Shown here: in pieces, positions 22,170 to 22,569 of the stretch | Layout of the letters: each line of letters begins with the position of its first letter | Numbering within the stretch: the stretch's first letter is position 1 | NCBI GenBank assembly: GCA_036268375.1 | Contig: DATAUH010000478.1 | Coordinates: 1 to 22,569 of the forward strand | Length of the DNA: 22,569 bases | Source: PALSA-243 sp036268375 | Lineage (GTDB): Bacteria > Acidobacteriota > Terriglobia > Bryobacterales > Bryobacteraceae | Reading direction: 5' to 3' | Translations under genes and position numbers: made by a program | Notes under the pieces: generated by a model | Databases searched by the model: none | Told to the model about the DNA's origin: nothing | Seen by the model: the letters and a program-made list of their open reading frames with translations, nothing else

Positions 22170-22569
22170 CTACGGCCTGTAGCCGAGGAGTTCGAACTCT
22201 TCCCGACACGTATCGAAAATGACTTGCTTCTGTTCGTCGGAGAGAATTTCCTCGGCCGGTCGCTCGTCAAGTTTATACGACGCCTTTTTGCGCGGTAGCT
22301 GCTGGGGGATTTCAATGCCCAGGCGTTTTCCAACGCGTTGTAAATCGGCCTCCAGAGCTTCGTGCCGGATGAAATCATCGACCACCACCAGGCCATCGAT
22401 CGCGTAAAAATTGAAGCTTCGGTACAGGCGCGTACGAACGGTCTCGTCGAGTACGACTGCAAAGTCCTCGGAAAGCATTTTTCCCTTCTTCGCCGCAATG
22501 CGCTCCCGCTTGCCATAGCGATAGAACGCCAGCGATACGGCCTTTTCATACGGATGGCGTTCGGAGGTA
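22170..22569 (-). CDS. Sulfotransferase, C-terminal part (5' end outside window)
   Basis: The frame is open to the right edge, so 133 residues of the C-terminus are visible. At the edge, SERHPYEKAVSLAFYRY matches the R-x-P-Y-E-R-x-x-S segment of family 2 (carbohydrate/HNK-1-type) sulfotransferases, whose Arg and Ser bind the 3'-phosphate of PAPS. The last residues, DEQKQVIFDTCREEFELLGY, match the usual C-terminal end of the family. The 5'-PSB loop would be in the missing part. It would transfer sulfate from PAPS to a sugar hydroxyl. An internal ATG at 22478 is not the start, since the conserved motif is upstream of it. It is convergent with the glycosyltransferase gene, with 30 bases between stops. 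Sulfation of the surface glycan is an inference. Confidence 0.8.
   Translation of the reverse strand, partial: TSERHPYEKAVSLAFYRYGKRERIAAKKGKMLSEDFAVVLDETVRTRLYRSFNFYAIDGLVVVDDFIRHEALEADLQRVGKRLGIEIPQQLPRKKASYKLDERPAEEILSDEQKQVIFDTCREEFELLGYRP

Noticed and set aside
13149..22270. A shared DERPAE segment at the end of the ATPase-like protein and in the sulfotransferase
   Set aside because: Six residues in acidic contexts of unrelated proteins are most likely chance; flanking sequence does not match.

Overview
The window reads as a chromosomal segment of a GC-rich alphaproteobacterium. The evidence is a TIGR01459-type HAD hydrolase, the gene run ribF-ileS-lspA-DUF3035 lipoprotein-M16-M16-mutL, and an endonuclease-type MutL. 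I cannot place it below class from the sequence alone. I see no rRNA, tRNA, CRISPR array, transposase or phage gene.

Left half (1-11620, all plus strand) is housekeeping. It holds a partial HAD hydrolase, a MaoC-like hydratase, ribF (FMN/FAD synthesis), ileS, lspA, a DUF3035 lipoprotein, an active M16 zinc peptidase, its motif-less M16 partner, mutL and a histidine phosphatase. From the MaoC gene to the second M16 gene the reading frames overlap by 1 to 14 bases or lie within 10 bases of each other, so this is very likely one translationally coupled operon. Its envelope part makes sense together: LspA cuts lipoprotein signal peptides, the next gene encodes a lipoprotein, and two exported M16 proteins follow.

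Right half (11617-22569, mostly minus strand) is an envelope and surface-glycan region. It holds a small basic exported protein; a three-gene capsule-exporter-like set (KpsM-like permease, KpsT-like ATPase homologue, KpsE-like polysaccharide co-polymerase); a Pro-rich exported protein; a large secreted protein joining a papain/NlpC-like Cys-His-Asp domain to a SUMF1-type domain; an L,D-transpeptidase; a plus-strand TPR-glycosyltransferase; and the C-terminal part of a sulfotransferase.

The most unusual content is the exporter-like set. The KpsT-like protein aligns without gaps to canonical KpsT in the motif regions, yet Walker A, Q-loop, signature, Walker B and H-loop are all replaced. The reading frame is intact and start-stop coupled to the permease. 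The permease has lost the charged REIRTRFG-like N-terminal segment, and the KpsE-like protein lacks most of its periplasmic coiled coil. Together these suggest a conserved, ATPase-dead, repurposed capsule-exporter-like complex rather than random decay. The papain-like/SUMF1 fusion, next to an L,D-transpeptidase, is the second item worth following. KpsM, KpsT, KpsE and human FGE sequences were compared from memory, so those alignments should be rerun.
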